From Treponema sp. (GTDB taxonomy: Bacteria > Spirochaetota > Spirochaetia > Treponematales > Treponemataceae), in NCBI GenBank assembly GCA_016286365.1, contig JAEESN010000006.1, forward strand, positions 1-64,000: 64,000 bases of DNA, in the 5' to 3' direction. The position numbers were made by a program, and so were the translations under genes. This document shows positions 16,718 to 24,999 of this stretch, in pieces. The notes beneath the pieces are model-generated. The model was not told the origin of the DNA, did not search any database, and saw only the letters and a program-made list of their open reading frames with translations. Numbering within the stretch: position 1 is the stretch's first letter; the number at the start of each line of letters is the position of its first letter.

Positions 16718-17863
16718 TTAGAACTTAACAGAGAAGTTTACTGGTACAGAAATATTTACTTTATTAGCAATATCGAACTGTACAGCCATTTCATAAGACA
16801 TAGCTCCGAATGAAGCAGTGAAACCAGGCTTGATTGTACAAGCGAAGTTTTTAGCCATGAAGTTAGCATCTTTGAAATAGAGGTATGGAGTCATACCATT
16901 GTCTAAAGCGTATGTAACTTTAGCAATTTCCATTAATGATCCCTTACCTGTTGGTGCAGATTTGTACTGTGTATATGATTCAAATCCGAGTCCATTTGCA
17001 TTGTATTTAATGTCAAAGTCACCACCGAATGTTGTATCACAGTCTTTTACAAGGTAAACAGCACCGTCAGCGAAGATTGTTACATCACCGAATGATCCTT
17101 TGTAACCAGCTCCAATTGAGTTGATTGTGAAAGAATCTTTTGCATCATACATTGCAGAAATTGTTCCAAAGTCTGCAGCATATTCAGCATAGAAGTTTAC
17201 TTCACCAATGTAAGTCTTTGATGGTTCATTTAAAGCAATATATGCGTCTAAAGCAGCTTTAGCAGCATTTTCTGCATTTGTTTTCTGTGTCTCATCAGCA
17301 TCTTTTTCTTCAATACCAAGACCTTCATAGTATGCTTTTTTTGCATTCTCTTTAATCTTTAATCTTGAATCAACAGCATTTGTGTTAGCTTTTTTACCTT
17401 CATCACCATTTAAGAAGAAGAAACTATCTTTGTTATTTACTAAAGATAATCTTGCTGAGAATCCACCTGCAGAGAAATCAACTGCAATACCCCAGTTATC
17501 ATAATTGATAAGGCGGTTTGTCCAGTCGATAGAATCGTTGTTCATAGATTTATCGATTGTACCAAGGTTTACCTTAATTGCTTCTGCTGGTTTGAACCAG
17601 ATAGCCCATTTACCAGTTTTCATTGTGTCTCCAGATTCATCTGTCCACTTCCATGTAGCTCCTACATTGTCTGTAGAAACAGAGAAAGTAACCGGTGAAT
17701 GCCAGAACATGTTTTCGTTTTTAAGTTTTAATGCATCTGCTTCTTTCTTTTCACCGTTGTAGTTGAATAAATCTCCACTAAGACGGATAGCACCAGAAAC
17801 TTCAGCACCGAATACAGAAGCAGCCATTGCTACTGCTGCAATAATTCCTACGATTTTTTTCAT
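16718..17863 (-). CDS. Porin-like outer membrane protein, paralogue 2 (diverged)
   Basis: A 381-residue exported barrel protein ending NISVPVNFSVKF. It shares the nucleotide-identical 69-bp 5' block and the terminator stem with the other two, and the general plan (a WFKP motif near residue 92, an Ala/Lys-rich insert around 185-220, then strands such as GAGYKGSFGDVTIFADG), but it is otherwise clearly diverged. GAGG precedes the ATG. It is transcribed divergently from the AAA_14 ATPase, with an 18-bp palindrome between them. Function is probably porin-like; the cargo is unknown. Confidence 0.8.
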   Translation of the reverse strand: MKKIVGIIAAVAMAASVFGAEVSGAIRLSGDLFNYNGEKKEADALKLKNENMFWHSPVTFSVSTDNVGATWKWTDESGDTMKTGKWAIWFKPAEAIKVNLGTIDKSMNNDSIDWTNRLINYDNWGIAVDFSAGGFSARLSLVNNKDSFFFLNGDEGKKANTNAVDSRLKIKENAKKAYYEGLGIEEKDADETQKTNAENAAKAALDAYIALNEPSKTYIGEVNFYAEYAADFGTISAMYDAKDSFTINSIGAGYKGSFGDVTIFADGAVYLVKDCDTTFGGDFDIKYNANGLGFESYTQYKSAPTGKGSLMEIAKVTYALDNGMTPYLYFKDANFMAKNFACTIKPGFTASFGAMSYEMAVQFDIANKVNISVPVNFSVKF

Positions 17864-17877
17864 TTGAAAAAATCCTC
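17809..17877 (-). repeat. 69-bp porin 5' block, copy B
   Basis: The minus-strand copy of the segment that also occurs at 15312-15380 (plus) and 21193-21261 (minus), covering RBS, start and signal peptide codons. Confidence 0.9.
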
Positions 17878-17946
17878 GATTTAAAATGGAGAAAATAATG
17901 TTTGAAATTGTGAAAAAATTATGTAAAAAAATCTTGAATATGTGAA

Positions 17947-17964
17947 ATTTTATTATAATAAAAT
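17947..17964. promoter_or_regulatory. 18-bp perfect AT palindrome in a divergent promoter region
   Basis: ATTTTATTATAATAAAAT is its own reverse complement. It lies between the leftward porin gene and the rightward ATPase, immediately upstream of the ATPase -35. It could be an operator or a pair of overlapping AT-rich promoter elements. Confidence 0.5.
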
Positions 17965-17965
17965 C

Positions 17966-17994
17966 TTGATTTCGTGAAAAAACACATATATAAT
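17966..17994 (+). promoter_or_regulatory. Promoter of the AAA_14 ATPase gene
   Basis: TTGATT (17966-17971), a 17-nt spacer and TATAAT (17989-17994), with the start codon at 18018 after an AAAAGGTG ribosome site. Confidence 0.75.
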
Positions 17995-18017
17995 TAGCTT
18001 GAAAAGGTGCAAAAACT

Positions 18018-19367
18018 ATGAAAAGAAAAATATATGATGAACTTTTAAAATGGAAGAATGAGAGTGCCAGGGATTGTGCATTAATGATTGATGGTGCCAG
18101 ACGTGTTGGAAAAAGTTATATTGTCGAAGAATTTGCCAAGAAAGAATATGAATCTTATATTTTAATCGACTTTAATCTTGGAAATACTTATGTTGAATCT
18201 CTATTCGAAAATTATCTTTCGGACCTCGATACTTTTTTTATGATGCTCAGTACAATTTACAGAAAAAAACTTGTAGAACATAAATCACTGATTATTTTTG
18301 ATGAAGTGCAGAGGTTTCCAAAAGCCAGGGCTGCGATTAAATATCTTGTTAAGGATAATCGTTATGATTACATCGAAACGGGTTCTCTTGTTTCAATCAA
18401 AAAGAATGTAAAAGATATTCAGATTCCTTCGGAAGAAAGGCACATCAGGATGAATCCAATGGATTTTGAAGAATTCTGCTGGGCTATGGGGGATGAAACA
18501 ACCGTTCCTTTCATTAAAAAAATGTTTACTGAACGTAAAGAATTCGGGCCGGTCTACAGGCAGATTAATACTCTCTTCCGTCAGTACATTATTGTAGGGG
18601 GAATGCCAAAGGCAGTTTTAACTTTTGTAAATACTCGTGATTTTGAAAAGACTGATGCCATCAAAAGGGACATTCTCACTTTATACAGAAATGATATTCA
18701 AAAATATGCAGAAAAAGATGTTGAAAAAGTAACTGCTATTTTTGATGAAATTCCTTCACAGTTACAGCATCACGACAGGACATTTAAATTATCAGATCTT
18801 GATGAAGATGCGCGTTTTCGTGGATATGAAAATGCTTTTTTCTGGCTTAAGGATGCGGGTATTATAACTCCATGTTACAACACGACAGAACCATCTCTTG
18901 GATTAAAGATGAATAAAGACCGAACAACAATGAAATGTTTTATGGCTGATACAGGATTATTAATCAGTCATACCTTTGATGGAAATGGAATTGTTCAACA
19001 GGAAATCTATAAAAAACTGATGCTCGATAAGCTTTCTGTAAACTTTGGAAACATCATGGAAAACATTGTAGCCCAAATGCTCACGGCAAATAATCATTCA
19101 TTATATTTTTATACAAACAGCAGCAGGGATGATAGTGAATCAAGAATGGAAATTGATTTTCTTGTTCAGAAAACTACCGTTACAAATAAACACAATATTT
19201 ATCCCTTGGAAATAAAAACTGGTAAGAATTATACAATTACTTCGCTTAATAAGTTTAAGAAAAAATATGATGCTCAGCTTTGCGAACCTTTCGTCTTTCA
19301 CGAAGGAGAATACAAACAGGAGAATGGAATCACATTCATGCCTTTATTCATGGTGATGTGTTTGTAA
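18018..19367 (+). CDS. AAA_14/DUF4143 family ATPase
   Basis: A 449-residue protein of the widespread AAA_14-DUF4143 type. Walker A GARRVGKS is at 26-33, Walker B IIFDEVQRFPKA follows at about 95, and the Asp-rich ETGSLVS sensor segment comes next. The C-terminal half has the family MEIDFLVQK...YPLEIKTGKN pattern, reminiscent of a nuclease-like fold. The role of this family is not established. It has its own promoter and an SD (AAAAGGTG). The downstream Rpn gene is in the same orientation with a separate SD. Such genes are often duplicated in accessory regions of gut bacteria. Confidence 0.85.
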   Translation: MKRKIYDELLKWKNESARDCALMIDGARRVGKSYIVEEFAKKEYESYILIDFNLGNTYVESLFENYLSDLDTFFMMLSTIYRKKLVEHKSLIIFDEVQRFPKARAAIKYLVKDNRYDYIETGSLVSIKKNVKDIQIPSEERHIRMNPMDFEEFCWAMGDETTVPFIKKMFTERKEFGPVYRQINTLFRQYIIVGGMPKAVLTFVNTRDFEKTDAIKRDILTLYRNDIQKYAEKDVEKVTAIFDEIPSQLQHHDRTFKLSDLDEDARFRGYENAFFWLKDAGIITPCYNTTEPSLGLKMNKDRTTMKCFMADTGLLISHTFDGNGIVQQEIYKKLMLDKLSVNFGNIMENIVAQMLTANNHSLYFYTNSSRDDSESRMEIDFLVQKTTVTNKHNIYPLEIKTGKNYTITSLNKFKKKYDAQLCEPFVFHEGEYKQENGITFMPLFMVMCL

Positions 19368-19473
19368 GTTTGTGTGATTAAAATTTTTTAAACTTTTTTC
19401 CCAAAAACGCTCCTTTTTTCGACAAACTTTGTCTATATATAGGTGTGAAGTTTATAAACAAAGGAGATTTACT

Positions 19474-20052
19474 ATGGATGAAAAAACTTTGTCCCTTGAA
19501 GAAAAATGGGAGAACATCACTCTTGCAAACAACTTTATCTTTTACAAGGTAATGCACACCCACCCGGATGCCTGTAAGCATCTTCTCGAACTTTTATTAC
19601 ACATCAAAATCGAAAATATGGAGATGACAAACGAAGACACACTGATTATCGATCATGATGCAAAAGCAATCAGGCTTGATGTTTATGTAAAAGATTCAGA
19701 TCACGTTTATGACGTAGAAGTACAAGTTGTAAATACGCATGATCTTCCGGAGCGTGTACGATATTATCAGAGTGTGATGGATGTAGATATGTTAAAGCCG
19801 GGGCAGACGTATGATGAATTAAAAGATTCATATGTCATTTTTATATGCATGGATGACATTTTCGAGATGGGACTTCCATTGTATACATTCAAATATCTTT
19901 GTAAGGAAGATAAAAAAATAGAACTTAAAGACCGCACATTTAAACTCTTTTTTATTGCACCACTGTGTGCTAAAATGATTAAGGATGAAAAAGCAAAGAA
20001 CTTTTTTAACTTTTTTATCTCAAACAGAACTGGTGATGATTATACTTGTTAA
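19474..20052 (+). CDS. Rpn-family (PD-(D/E)XK) nuclease, C-terminally shortened
   Basis: A 192-residue protein of the Rpn/transposase-like PDDEXK family. LEEKWENITLANNFIFYKVM starts it, and the nuclease core RLDVYVKDSDHVYDVEVQV carries the D...E-x-Q residues at about 75-95. Family members usually continue another 80-100 residues past the ...KDEKAKNFF segment; here the frame stops at 20052, 34 bases before the terminator of the porin gene. The C-terminus has therefore been lost. I chose the ATG at 19474 because AAAGGAG precedes it by nine bases; an upstream TTG is not supported. The catalytic core looks intact, so activity is possible. Confidence 0.8.
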   Translation: MDEKTLSLEEKWENITLANNFIFYKVMHTHPDACKHLLELLLHIKIENMEMTNEDTLIIDHDAKAIRLDVYVKDSDHVYDVEVQVVNTHDLPERVRYYQSVMDVDMLKPGQTYDELKDSYVIFICMDDIFEMGLPLYTFKYLCKEDKKIELKDRTFKLFFIAPLCAKMIKDEKAKNFFNFFISNRTGDDYTC

Positions 20053-20085
20053 TTATAACAACGACTTAGAAATATGTTTTAAAAT

Positions 20086-20117
20086 AAAAAGAGCTTTCCA
20101 AAAGGAAAGCTCTTTTT
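20086..20117 (-). terminator. Porin-family terminator 3
   Basis: AAAAAGAGCTTTCC and GGAAAGCTCTTTTT form a stem almost identical to the one at 16662-16694. It follows the leftward porin gene and can also stop transcription from the Rpn gene. Confidence 0.9.
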
Positions 20118-20143
20118 ATTTGTTTAGGAATTAATTGCCTAAA

Positions 20144-21247
20144 TTAGAAGCTAAGGCGTACCCAGAATGGAACTGCGAAAGCTTTTGATCCAGTGTTGTA
20201 GTTAGCTGCAACATTGTATGCAATAGCACCTAAGTTTCCATCGTATCCAAGTTCGATTTCAGCAGCGAATGAATCTGCTTTGATGTTGTCATCGAGGAAC
20301 TTGAGGTATACTGTACCAGCATCCAAAGCGTAAGCTCCCTTGAAGTATACAGGGATTTTCAATGTATCACTGAAGTTAGAAATGTTATCAGCCTTTACAG
20401 CACCATAGATTTCTGCAGTGATTCCATCTGCACTGTATTTGTAGTCTACGTCGAATCCAAGAGCATTAGCAGCATCAGCCTTTGTGAACAATACATCTGT
20501 GAATACAGTTGAAGAACCGAATGATCCTTTGTATCCAGCACCGAACTTCAATGTCTTGAATGTATTTGTTGCATCAAAGATAACACTGATGTTACCGAAG
20601 TCAGCATTGTATCCGAACTTCAAAGCCATTTCAGCAAGAGCTGCTTTAGCATCATCACGAGCAGCAACAGCAGCGGCAGTAGCTGAAAGTTTTTCAGCAT
20701 CTGTTGGATCATCAGGATTTGCAGCATTGTCTTTAATCCATTTTGCATAAGCTGCATCATAAGCTGCTTTTCTTCCTGAATCGAACCAAGAAGCGTTCTT
20801 AGCAGATAAGAATAAAGCTACTTCAATAGCATCTTTGTTGTATGTTGCCTTGAATCCCCAGTCATCTGTACCAAAGAGTTTTCCTTTCCACCATGTGATC
20901 TGTTCACAGTTTAAACCGAAATCAGAGTTACCAAGGTCGATTTTAAATCCATCAAATGGTTTGAACCAGATGTTTAATGCCTGAGCATCGAATTCTACAG
21001 CATCATTAGCAGTTTTTCCTTCTGAAGTGAATAACTTAAGCTGTCCACCAGCTCTGTCTCCGCTTACAGAGAATACGAAAGGTTTATCATCTTTTGAGTT
21101 AGATGTGTTAAGATTTAATGCTCTTGCACCATCTGCTTCATCATACTGGAAAAGATTTCCCTTCAACTGGAATCCTGCAGTGAAGTCTACAGCGAATACA
21201 GAAGCAGCCATTGCTACTGCTGCAATAATTCCTACGATTTTTTTCAT
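20144..21247 (-). CDS. Porin-like outer membrane protein, paralogue 3
   Basis: A 367-residue exported beta-barrel protein nearly matching the gene at 15326-16459 over residues 1-145 and the C-terminal 170 (both end AVPFWVRLSF), but in the opposite orientation. The Ala/Asp-rich insert around 155-195 is different in sequence and length. The segments WFKPFDG, IDLGNSDFGLNCEQITWW and DDWGFKATYNKD are shared. GGAGG precedes the ATG, and a TTGACT-N17-TACTAT promoter lies about 70-100 bases upstream. It is probably a porin; cargo unknown. Recombination with paralogue 1 would invert the intervening genes. Confidence 0.86.
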   Translation of the reverse strand: MKKIVGIIAAVAMAASVFAVDFTAGFQLKGNLFQYDEADGARALNLNTSNSKDDKPFVFSVSGDRAGGQLKLFTSEGKTANDAVEFDAQALNIWFKPFDGFKIDLGNSDFGLNCEQITWWKGKLFGTDDWGFKATYNKDAIEVALFLSAKNASWFDSGRKAAYDAAYAKWIKDNAANPDDPTDAEKLSATAAAVAARDDAKAALAEMALKFGYNADFGNISVIFDATNTFKTLKFGAGYKGSFGSSTVFTDVLFTKADAANALGFDVDYKYSADGITAEIYGAVKADNISNFSDTLKIPVYFKGAYALDAGTVYLKFLDDNIKADSFAAEIELGYDGNLGAIAYNVAANYNTGSKAFAVPFWVRLSF

Positions 21248-21261
21248 TTGAAAAAATCCTC
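21193..21261 (-). repeat. 69-bp porin 5' block, copy C
   Basis: The third identical copy of the RBS-start-signal peptide segment, on the minus strand and inverted relative to 15312-15380. Confidence 0.9.
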
Positions 21262-21318
21262 CTTTTTTTTATAAACATGAACCAGTCAACGACTGTTAGC
21301 GTTCATATTCTTTATATA

Positions 21319-21347
21319 ATAGTAACACGGGTATTGGGCGAAGTCAA
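21319..21347 (-). promoter_or_regulatory. Porin paralogue 3 promoter
   Basis: The minus strand has TTGACT (21342-21347), 17 nt and TACTAT (21319-21324). It is the clearest promoter of the three porin genes; the other two have only weak matches. Confidence 0.75.
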
Positions 21348-21478
21348 ACTTTTTTTTATATTTTTTTGCTTTTTTTGCGTTTTTTTATGACATTTTTCAC
21401 GATTTTGTAATTTTCAAGATTTTATATGTAATTTTTTGTAATTTTATAGTATAATTTGACTAATCAAGGAGGTAAAAT

Positions 21479-21706
21479 ATGCCTTTATCAGATGTACAGG
21501 AAAAATTGAAAACAATTCCAGATGAATATCTTGCCGAAGTATATCACTATTTGGAACTATTACAATATAAAATTTTCTATGAACAACAAAAAAACTCTAC
21601 AAAAAAGAAATTCCCTAATCGTCATCCTGGAATTCTAAAGGATCCCAATTTTTATATGTCTCCTGATTTTGATAAACCTCTGGAAGATTTTAAGGAGTAT
21701 ATGTGA
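21479..21706 (+). CDS. DUF2281 antitoxin (VapB-like)
   Basis: A 75-residue protein with the DUF2281 pattern (LSDVQEKLKTIPDEYLAEVYHYLELLQYK, then a Pro- and Asp-rich C-terminal tail ending PLEDFKEYM). This family usually precedes PIN-domain toxins. AAGGAGG lies just upstream of the ATG. Its stop codon overlaps the GTG start of the toxin remnant in ATGTGA. Since the toxin is broken, this may be an orphan antitoxin. Confidence 0.75.
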   Translation: MPLSDVQEKLKTIPDEYLAEVYHYLELLQYKIFYEQQKNSTKKKFPNRHPGILKDPNFYMSPDFDKPLEDFKEYM

Positions 21707-21783
21707 AATATTTATTAGATACTCACACACTTCTATGGTATTTATTTGATGACTCAAATCTGTCAGAAACTGCTAAAATTTAA
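21703..21783 (+). pseudogene. Truncated PIN-domain (VapC) toxin
   Basis: From the GTG the frame gives KYLLDTHTLLWYLFDDSNLS, the classic first strand and helix of a PIN RNase including the first acidic residue, but stops after 26 codons of an expected 125-135. Only 22 bases separate the stop from the rluA-like gene, so the rest of the toxin is absent rather than shifted in frame. Confidence 0.85.
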
Positions 21784-21805
21784 TAAAATTACGGTTTAAG
21801 AAATT

Positions 21806-22600
21806 ATGAACACAAAAAACAATGATTATTCTGTAATATATGCAGATGATGATTTTATTGTATTGAACAAGAGGTCGGGGCTGTTGATTGCGGCAGACAG
21901 GTATAATCCGGATGAGCCGAGGCTCGATTTGCTTGCCCAAAAGGAATTCGGGGAGCTTTATGCGGTTCACAGAATCGATAAGGATACTTCGGGGATAATC
22001 ATCTATGCAAGAAATAAAGATGCTCATAAAAACCTTTCGATGCAGTTTGAAAATCGGGAGGTTCATAAAACTTACCACGCACTGGTTTACGGGCACCCTT
22101 TGTGGCAGGAGCTTGATGTAAAACTCGCCCTTAAGCCTGATGGAGATGCAAGACACCGCACTGTACCCGATAAAAAATTTGGAAAGCCATCCGAGACTTT
22201 ATTCCGTCTGATTGGGACTGCAGGGCCTTATTCGTGGGTAGAAGCAAAACCTGTTACGGGAAGAACTCATCAGATTCGTGTGCACCTTGCGGCAAACGGA
22301 TTCAGCATTGTGTGTGATCCTTTGTATGGCGGAAATCAGAAGCCTGTAAGATTAAGCGAAATTAAAAAGCGATGGAATGGGGATGAAAAATCAGAGCGGC
22401 CACTTCTTTCGCGCCTTGCCCTGCATGCCTATAAAATAGAATTAAAACATCCGCGAACAGGCGAAAGTGTATCTTTTACTGCCCCTTACCCTAAAGACAT
22501 GGAAGCGGTAAGAAATCAGCTTTGTAAGATATTCGGAGTGGATCCGCTGGCAGATGAGATGGCTAAGACCAAAGAAGATAATCACGGGGATGGCAAATAA
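21806..22600 (+). CDS. RluA-family 23S/tRNA pseudouridine synthase
   Basis: A 264-residue pseudouridine synthase. The catalytic Asp58 is in HRIDKDTSG, followed by GRTHQIRVHLA and DPLYGG. There is no N-terminal S4 domain, so it belongs to the shorter RluA-like group. Substrate position cannot be assigned. No clear SD is present before the ATG. It sits next to a broken toxin module; the exported barrel protein starts nine bases after its stop. Confidence 0.88.
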   Translation: MNTKNNDYSVIYADDDFIVLNKRSGLLIAADRYNPDEPRLDLLAQKEFGELYAVHRIDKDTSGIIIYARNKDAHKNLSMQFENREVHKTYHALVYGHPLWQELDVKLALKPDGDARHRTVPDKKFGKPSETLFRLIGTAGPYSWVEAKPVTGRTHQIRVHLAANGFSIVCDPLYGGNQKPVRLSEIKKRWNGDEKSERPLLSRLALHAYKIELKHPRTGESVSFTAPYPKDMEAVRNQLCKIFGVDPLADEMAKTKEDNHGDGK

Positions 22601-22608
22601 TAATCACT

Positions 22609-23658
22609 ATGAAAAAATTCCTTCTGCTCGTAGTTTTGATTTCTCTTTTAGGCCCTACTCCTTTTTTTGCAGAGGAGAATGGTGCTGCCGGTGAAAATAA
22701 TCAAACTCCCGAAAGCACTTCCCTAAAAACTCCATCTGATTTTTCTTTTTCTGCTTCGCCAAAAGTTTCTTACAAAAGCGGGATGAATAACGAATATGTT
22801 TTTGTTTACGACGACAATAACGAGGTGCAGAAGCTCAGTGAATTAAACTGGGAGATAAAAAATCTTATAAGACTTGGCTTTGATTTTACCATGAGCTATA
22901 AGGCTTGGGATTTTAAGGCTGATTTTCTTTTTGGAATAAAAAATAAAAACGGCAGCATGCGCGATTCCGACTGGATGAATTATACATCGGCTTACAATTA
23001 CATAGATCCTTCTGTTAAAACAACTTATTCAATTTCTTCGCTGGAACTTCTGGGCGACATCAAGGCGGAAATCACTGCATCATATAGTCTTAAAAGCCCT
23101 TACCTCACGTTCAGCCCGTATATAAGCTTTGATTATAACTACACTGATTATTCTTCTTTTAATACTGAAGGATGGCACGGCGAAACTGATTCAACCGGTA
23201 ATCCTCCTGTTAGCTGGAGTTCTCCTGATGCAGTACACTACCCTGTTGGCACACTTGGCGATATTGATTACACAAAAGAAACTTTCTGCTTTTACCTTGG
23301 AATAAATAATTACACAAGGTTTTCACGCTTTGCATTTTCGCTTGATATAGGAATCTCTCCTTTTATTTATGTTTCTTCGCTTGATTTACATAAATACCCT
23401 GGAGGTGCCCCGGCAAGTTATTATCTTGATAAGATGTACGGATTTTTTTCTGCATTTAAAATCAACTTTGGGGGGGAATTATTCATTACAGAAAATTCTT
23501 CCTTTTATATTTCGTTTCTTGGAAACCTTCAGAATCAGATAAGCGGAAAAACTCTGGCGTCGACAAATAAAGAAAACTGGTATAACGTCTCCTCAAGCTT
23601 TCCAAAATGCAGCGGCGAATATTTTGAAGCAGTCTTTGGCTGGCGCTACAGATTTTAA
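22609..23658 (+). CDS. Outer membrane beta-barrel protein, unknown function
   Basis: A 349-residue exported protein with signal peptide MKKFLLLVVLISLLGP... cleaved near FFAEE, a low-complexity linker to about residue 45, and then alternating aromatic/polar strands (YISFDYNYTDYS, FCFYLGINNYTRFSRF) to a terminal Phe (FGWRYRF). It is Tyr- and Ser-rich and unrelated in sequence to the three porin paralogues. It follows the pseudouridine synthase by nine bases. It is probably an outer membrane barrel; ligand unknown. Confidence 0.7.
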   Translation: MKKFLLLVVLISLLGPTPFFAEENGAAGENNQTPESTSLKTPSDFSFSASPKVSYKSGMNNEYVFVYDDNNEVQKLSELNWEIKNLIRLGFDFTMSYKAWDFKADFLFGIKNKNGSMRDSDWMNYTSAYNYIDPSVKTTYSISSLELLGDIKAEITASYSLKSPYLTFSPYISFDYNYTDYSSFNTEGWHGETDSTGNPPVSWSSPDAVHYPVGTLGDIDYTKETFCFYLGINNYTRFSRFAFSLDIGISPFIYVSSLDLHKYPGGAPASYYLDKMYGFFSAFKINFGGELFITENSSFYISFLGNLQNQISGKTLASTNKENWYNVSSSFPKCSGEYFEAVFGWRYRF

Positions 23659-23706
23659 TCAGATTTAATCAGCCTAAGTTCGGGCGGATTTTTCACAAGA
23701 GCATAA

Positions 23707-24999
23707 TCAGCTTAATTTAATCTTAACAAGGATAATCCGTCTCTGCGAAACATCTTCCACCGTGTACAAAACCTTATCCTTTACAATTACCATGCCGCTC
23801 GAAGGAAGGGAGCCGAATTGCTCTAAAAGCCATCCGCCAAGGGTGTTCATATCTTCTGATTCAAGATTGAGTTTTAAAATTGCATTTAAATCATCAATAT
23901 TTACATCGCCTGGAACAAGGAAGGTATCCGGACTTATGATTTTTATTCTGTCTTCTGCCGGAAGATTATTCACTGAATTTTCATCGGTCATACGGCCAAA
24001 AACAACGCGGAGGATATCTTCCATAGTAACAATGCCCGCTGTGGCTCCCTGCTCATTCAACACGACTGCAAATTTATGTTCTTCTTCGCGGAACTTTTGA
24101 AGGAGCTCTAAAACAGAAAGAGTTGCCGGAACATAGGTTACCTCGTGCATTTTTTTCTGCGCATAATTTTTTCCTTCGTCTATTTTCTGCGTTTCGACTA
24201 AAATCATTTTATAATTTATGATTCCAACGACATTTTCTTTTGTATCCTTGTAAACCGTAATCGTAGAAAATCCTGATTTTAAAAATTCTTCTTTTACTTC
24301 TTTTTTTGTTGCAGTTTCCGGAACCATACTTACAAAAGAGCGGTGCTTCATTATGTCGTTTACCAAAAGGTCGTTGAATTTTATGATTTTATTTAGCATA
24401 CGGCTTTCGTCTTTTTCGATTGTGCCTTCTTTTTCGCCAACATCGATCAGGGTTTTTAAATCATCCTCGGTAAAAGTCTGCGAATCTGATTTTAATAGCT
24501 TTTCGAACAGTTTTACGACAATGCCCGAAAGTTTTTCGAAGAGCCACACGACAGGGAAAAATACTGTCTGCAAAACTGAAAGCAAAACCGAAGTAAACTG
24601 AGCAATCTTGTCCGGGTGACGCACTGCAATAGTTTTTGGGATAATCTGTCCAAAGGTTGTTATAAAAAAAGCAACGGCAATTGTTTCAAAACCGACTCCA
24701 CCACCACCCCAAAGCTGAATGATGAGTGCCGTAGACAAAGCCGAAATGAGTGAGTTTAAGAAATTTGTTCCGATGAGCACTGTGGTTAAAAGAAAGCCCA
24801 TGTTCTGGCGGAGCTTAAACACAAGGCGCGCATTCTTTTTCTTTTCGCGGACCATTGTGCGCAGTTTAATCTTTGGAAGAGAAATAAATGCTGTCTCGGA
24901 CGAAGTAAAAAATCCTACGCAGAAGATGAGGAGAACAAGGCCAGCAATTCTTAAGATTAAAGTCTGTTTATCCATTGCTTTCCTCTCCTTCTGTTTCAA
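23707..24999 (-). CDS. CNNM/CorC-type membrane protein (HlyC/CorC family) A
   Basis: A 430-residue membrane protein with an N-terminal CNNM (DUF21) domain: TM segments in residues 10-30, 60-80, 95-115 and 125-155, including the GQIIPKTIAVRHP motif. A CBS pair follows at about 215-340 (NDIMKHRSFVSMVPE, HKFAVVLNEQGATAGIVTMEDIL), then a C-terminal CorC_HlyC domain (LGGWLLEQFGSLP). Such proteins are linked to Mg2+ or other divalent cation efflux. It overlaps the upstream paralogue by 32 bases, so they are coupled and may form a heteromer. Confidence 0.9.
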   Translation of the reverse strand: MKQKERKAMDKQTLILRIAGLVLLIFCVGFFTSSETAFISLPKIKLRTMVREKKKNARLVFKLRQNMGFLLTTVLIGTNFLNSLISALSTALIIQLWGGGGVGFETIAVAFFITTFGQIIPKTIAVRHPDKIAQFTSVLLSVLQTVFFPVVWLFEKLSGIVVKLFEKLLKSDSQTFTEDDLKTLIDVGEKEGTIEKDESRMLNKIIKFNDLLVNDIMKHRSFVSMVPETATKKEVKEEFLKSGFSTITVYKDTKENVVGIINYKMILVETQKIDEGKNYAQKKMHEVTYVPATLSVLELLQKFREEEHKFAVVLNEQGATAGIVTMEDILRVVFGRMTDENSVNNLPAEDRIKIISPDTFLVPGDVNIDDLNAILKLNLESEDMNTLGGWLLEQFGSLPSSGMVIVKDKVLYTVEDVSQRRIILVKIKLS

